Part shown: positions 61,564 to 64,000 of the stretch, in pieces
How positions within the stretch are numbered: position 1 is the first letter of the stretch
Layout: each line of letters opens with the position of its first letter
NCBI RefSeq assembly: GCF_014172375.1
Contig: NZ_WNXD01000001.1
Location: 1,178,001 to 1,242,000 of the forward strand
DNA length: 64,000 bases
Direction: 5' to 3'
Origin: Pedobacter planticolens
GTDB lineage: Bacteria > Bacteroidota > Bacteroidia > Sphingobacteriales > Sphingobacteriaceae
Position numbers and translations under genes: made by a program
Notes under the pieces: generated by a model
Seen by the model: the letters and a program-made list of their open reading frames with translations, nothing else
Told to the model about the DNA's origin: nothing
Database searches by the model: none

Positions 61564-64000
61564 TTAAAAGGAAGTTTCTATACCAAAGGTAAAGGTGCGG
61601 GCGCTGGGATATGAATTACCTGCGGTACCATTTCCTGTTTCAGGGTCCCAAAACTTTATGCTGTCCCAAAGAGCTAAATTATTGCCCATCATGTAAATCC
61701 TAGCAGTTTTCAAATTCACTTTATTTAGGATTTTTGCAGGTATATTATAACCAAATTCTGCATTTTTCAGACGTAAAAAGTCTCCGTTTCTTAACCACCA
61801 AGTACTGGCAACGGTATTGTTCGCATTGTTACCCGTTGCATGCAATCGCGGAATTAATGGATTGACCTGTGACTGTGGATCATTTTCTGTCCATCTGTTT
61901 AAGGCAAAGCTTCTATAGTTCGATTGATCATAATTGAACGCAAAGGGAAAAAAACCTTCTGGTGAATTGCCTCCAAGAATGACAGAGGTTTTAGCTACCC
62001 CCTGGAAGAAAACGCTGGCATAAAATCCTTTGTACTGAACGTTTAAACCAAATCCGTATACAATCTCTGGATTGTATGGATTACCAACGCCTCTTTTTCT
62101 ATCAAACTGATCAATTTTACCATCTCCGTTGAGATCGACATATTTGATATCGCCAGGACCTATTAACCCACCTAAAGAAGGCACTGGTAATCCTGCTTTT
62201 AGCTTGTACGATTTCGTGCCATTTACATTTTGGGTTACATTAAAATCTGCATCAGTATATAGTCGGTCGGCTATGTAAAGAGTGTTTTCATTAACCCTGG
62301 TTCCAGTAATTGCCTGGTAGGCATACGTAGGTTTTAACTCATCATATTCAGTAATCTTATTGGTGGAATAGGTGAATGTGCTGCGGAAGCCCAGCGTTAA
62401 ATCTCTGCCAAAGGATTGGTTGCCATCCAGGCTACCATCAAATCCCCATGACTTTACACGCCCATAATTTTGCCATGGCGCTGAGCGGAAACCTACAGCA
62501 CCAGGAACTGTATTTCTTTGCAATAAAATACCACTTCTTTCATTTTTAAAATAATCGCCTACAAACTGAATTTTATCTTTCAAAAATCCAAGGTTCACAC
62601 CATAGTTTTGTTTGTTTTCAATTTCCCATGATAAATAAGGTGCTTCAAATTGTCCTTCTATAATGCCCCCTGCATAACCATTTGATGGCCCCCCAGTGGT
62701 AATACCCTGGTTAAAAGTGGGTGCGGCAAAGTTAAAAGTGGGTCTATACAAAAATCTGGCACCACCTGTATTATCATTACCAGTGCGACCTACAGAAGCT
62801 CTCAATTTAACGGTGGAAAGAATATTTTTTAAATTTTCAGGATAAAAAGATTCATTGGATACCATATAAGCTACACCTACAGCTGGGAAAAAACCAAATC
62901 TGTAACCATCCGCAAAGGCTTCACTACCAGTGTATCCAAAACTACCTTCTATAAAATACTTGTTATCGAATGAATAGGTAGCTCTACCCACTAATCCCTG
63001 CTTTCTAAAGGCCAAGGGGGTATCATGATTTTGCTGTTCTTTTTGCATATACAAAATCATAGCGCCCAATGCGTGTTTATGAAAGGTTCTATTGTAATTT
63101 AATGAGTTTTCAATATATACTTTCTTTTGTGCGCTATTAGTTGGTATCGGATTACTCAGATCAGGGCTACCTGCAAAAGTTGTGGTAAAAATAAGCTTAC
63201 CGTTAGCATCTCTTCCAGTTGCAAAATAGCGACTTGGATTGTAAGTTCTATTGGAACTGAAAAATCCGTCGTAGTCATAACTTACTGTTGCTTTGTATGA
63301 AAGACCACTAGTGATAAAATCTAATTTTTGATCGAGCCTAACCGCCGATTGAATACTACTTCTCCACTCTTTGGTATAGCCAGAGTTTGCAAGCAGATTA
63401 TATGGATTTCTTTTATTAGCATCCGACTCAATGCTGTAGGTAGCTAATGTGCCATTACTATATACCGCTGGAAAAAGGTAACTTGGTGTAATTACCATTT
63501 GCCTGAAAATATTAGCTGTTCCTACACCAGGGTAATTTGTTAATAAGTATTGTCCAGCCACATCAACACTAACCGTAGTTGTTTTTGAAACTTCGAGATC
63601 AATATTGCTACGTAGGTTATATCTTTCTACACCAATATTATTATTGTACTTATTAGCTTGGTCTTCCTTAAAAGCACCGTTTTCGGTATAATAAGCTCCA
63701 GAAACAAAATATTTAGCCTTTTCTGAGCCACCTCTTACGTTTAAAGTAAGCCTATCATTGTGGGTATTGTCTCGCAGCATTGTTTTAATCCAGTCTGTGT
63801 TGGGATATAGATCAGGATCTGCATTGCTTCTGTATTTATCAATTAGTGCATCACTAAACATGTTTACCTGCCCATCATTATGTAAAGCTTCGTTGTATAA
63901 TGTCAAATAATCAGCGGATGAAACAAATTGTGGCAATCGCATTGGTGTACCAATACTATGTTCTCCTCTAAAAGAGATGACTGGTTTTTTGTTGGAACCT
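61564..64000 (-). CDS. SusC/RagA-family TonB-dependent receptor (5' end outside window)
   Basis: The frame is open to base 64000, so about 812 residues are seen and the N terminus, signal peptide and most of the plug are missing. The upstream residues (GSNKKPVISFRGEHSIGTP) continue the plug and first strands. Barrel features are the repeated aromatic beta strands and the C-terminal SARTFTFGIETSF ending in Phe, as needed for outer-membrane insertion. The late KYVDLNGDGKIDQFDR and NGDFLRLKNAEFGYNIP are SusC hallmarks. It imports oligosaccharides bound by SusD. Confidence 0.94.
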   Translation of the reverse strand, partial: GSNKKPVISFRGEHSIGTPMRLPQFVSSADYLTLYNEALHNDGQVNMFSDALIDKYRSNADPDLYPNTDWIKTMLRDNTHNDRLTLNVRGGSEKAKYFVSGAYYTENGAFKEDQANKYNNNIGVERYNLRSNIDLEVSKTTTVSVDVAGQYLLTNYPGVGTANIFRQMVITPSYLFPAVYSNGTLATYSIESDANKRNPYNLLANSGYTKEWRSSIQSAVRLDQKLDFITSGLSYKATVSYDYDGFFSSNRTYNPSRYFATGRDANGKLIFTTTFAGSPDLSNPIPTNSAQKKVYIENSLNYNRTFHKHALGAMILYMQKEQQNHDTPLAFRKQGLVGRATYSFDNKYFIEGSFGYTGSEAFADGYRFGFFPAVGVAYMVSNESFYPENLKNILSTVKLRASVGRTGNDNTGGARFLYRPTFNFAAPTFNQGITTGGPSNGYAGGIIEGQFEAPYLSWEIENKQNYGVNLGFLKDKIQFVGDYFKNERSGILLQRNTVPGAVGFRSAPWQNYGRVKSWGFDGSLDGNQSFGRDLTLGFRSTFTYSTNKITEYDELKPTYAYQAITGTRVNENTLYIADRLYTDADFNVTQNVNGTKSYKLKAGLPVPSLGGLIGPGDIKYVDLNGDGKIDQFDRKRGVGNPYNPEIVYGFGLNVQYKGFYASVFFQGVAKTSVILGGNSPEGFFPFAFNYDQSNYRSFALNRWTENDPQSQVNPLIPRLHATGNNANNTVASTWWLRNGDFLRLKNAEFGYNIPAKILNKVNLKTARIYMMGNNLALWDSIKFWDPETGNGTAGNSYPSARTFTFGIETSF

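Overview
This window looks like a chromosomal segment from a Bacteroidota bacterium, most likely Sphingobacteriaceae and Pedobacter-like. The support is low GC, SusC/SusD-type proteins, almost no Shine-Dalgarno sites, and several matches to the Bacteroidota promoter (TTTG at about -33, TAnnTTTG at -7). The genus is inferred from gene content and style, not from a search.

Layout. 1-3.5 kb: the 3' end of gyrA and two paralogous secreted TPR proteins. 3.6-9.3 kb: an MFS exporter, a PIN-PhoH ATPase, an 850-bp gap and a FUSC-type membrane protein. 9.4-12.3 kb: ohr, bioB and mgtE. 12.3-16.8 kb: a repeat-rich stretch with a 21-bp tandem array, an unrecognised gene, a Dcp-type peptidase and dispersed repeats. 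16.8-31.2 kb: ordinary housekeeping genes (corA, WbqC-like, acyltransferase, glycosyltransferase, an LCIB-type carbonic anhydrase homologue, aroQ, xerD, prmC, ribD, YigZ-like, nucleoside phosphorylase, galM/galK, a TrmH-type methyltransferase). 31.3-35 kb: a Tat-exported three-subunit molybdenum aldehyde oxidoreductase. 36.3-42.3 kb: gltBD. 42.6-43.5 kb: the SRP RNA gene (ffs) and a transaldolase-like aldolase. 44-47.6 kb: a CarboxypepD-reg-type protein, a GmhB-like phosphatase and an OPT transporter. 47.7-57.6 kb: a GH3 glycosidase, a formylglycine-generating enzyme lipoprotein and a complete non-phosphorylating L-fucose catabolic cluster. 58-64 kb: tRNA-Lys and a SusC/SusD/GH16 polysaccharide utilisation locus cut by the window end.

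The right end reads as a glycan-foraging region. SusC/SusD and the GH16 enzyme suit import and cleavage of a beta-glucan. FucP and six enzymes would take L-fucose through L-fuconate to pyruvate and lactate. The GH3 enzyme and the formylglycine-generating enzyme would help process glycans, sulfated ones if a sulfatase lies elsewhere.

The most notable signal is in the gap between the PIN-PhoH gene and the FUSC gene. On the minus strand, a TTGACA/TAATTTAG promoter is followed by about 470 nt of consecutive stem-loops. Seven of them are capped by the same GCAA tetraloop, and the last is a U-tailed terminator. I do not recognise this RNA as tmRNA, RNase P RNA, 6S or SRP RNA. Other points of interest are a 7-bp x4 repeat inside prmC, a paired-variant 21-bp tandem array, an SDR enzyme lacking its usual catalytic lysine, an aspartic-protease-like protein with His at both Asp positions, and a family of paired REP-like elements at operon ends.
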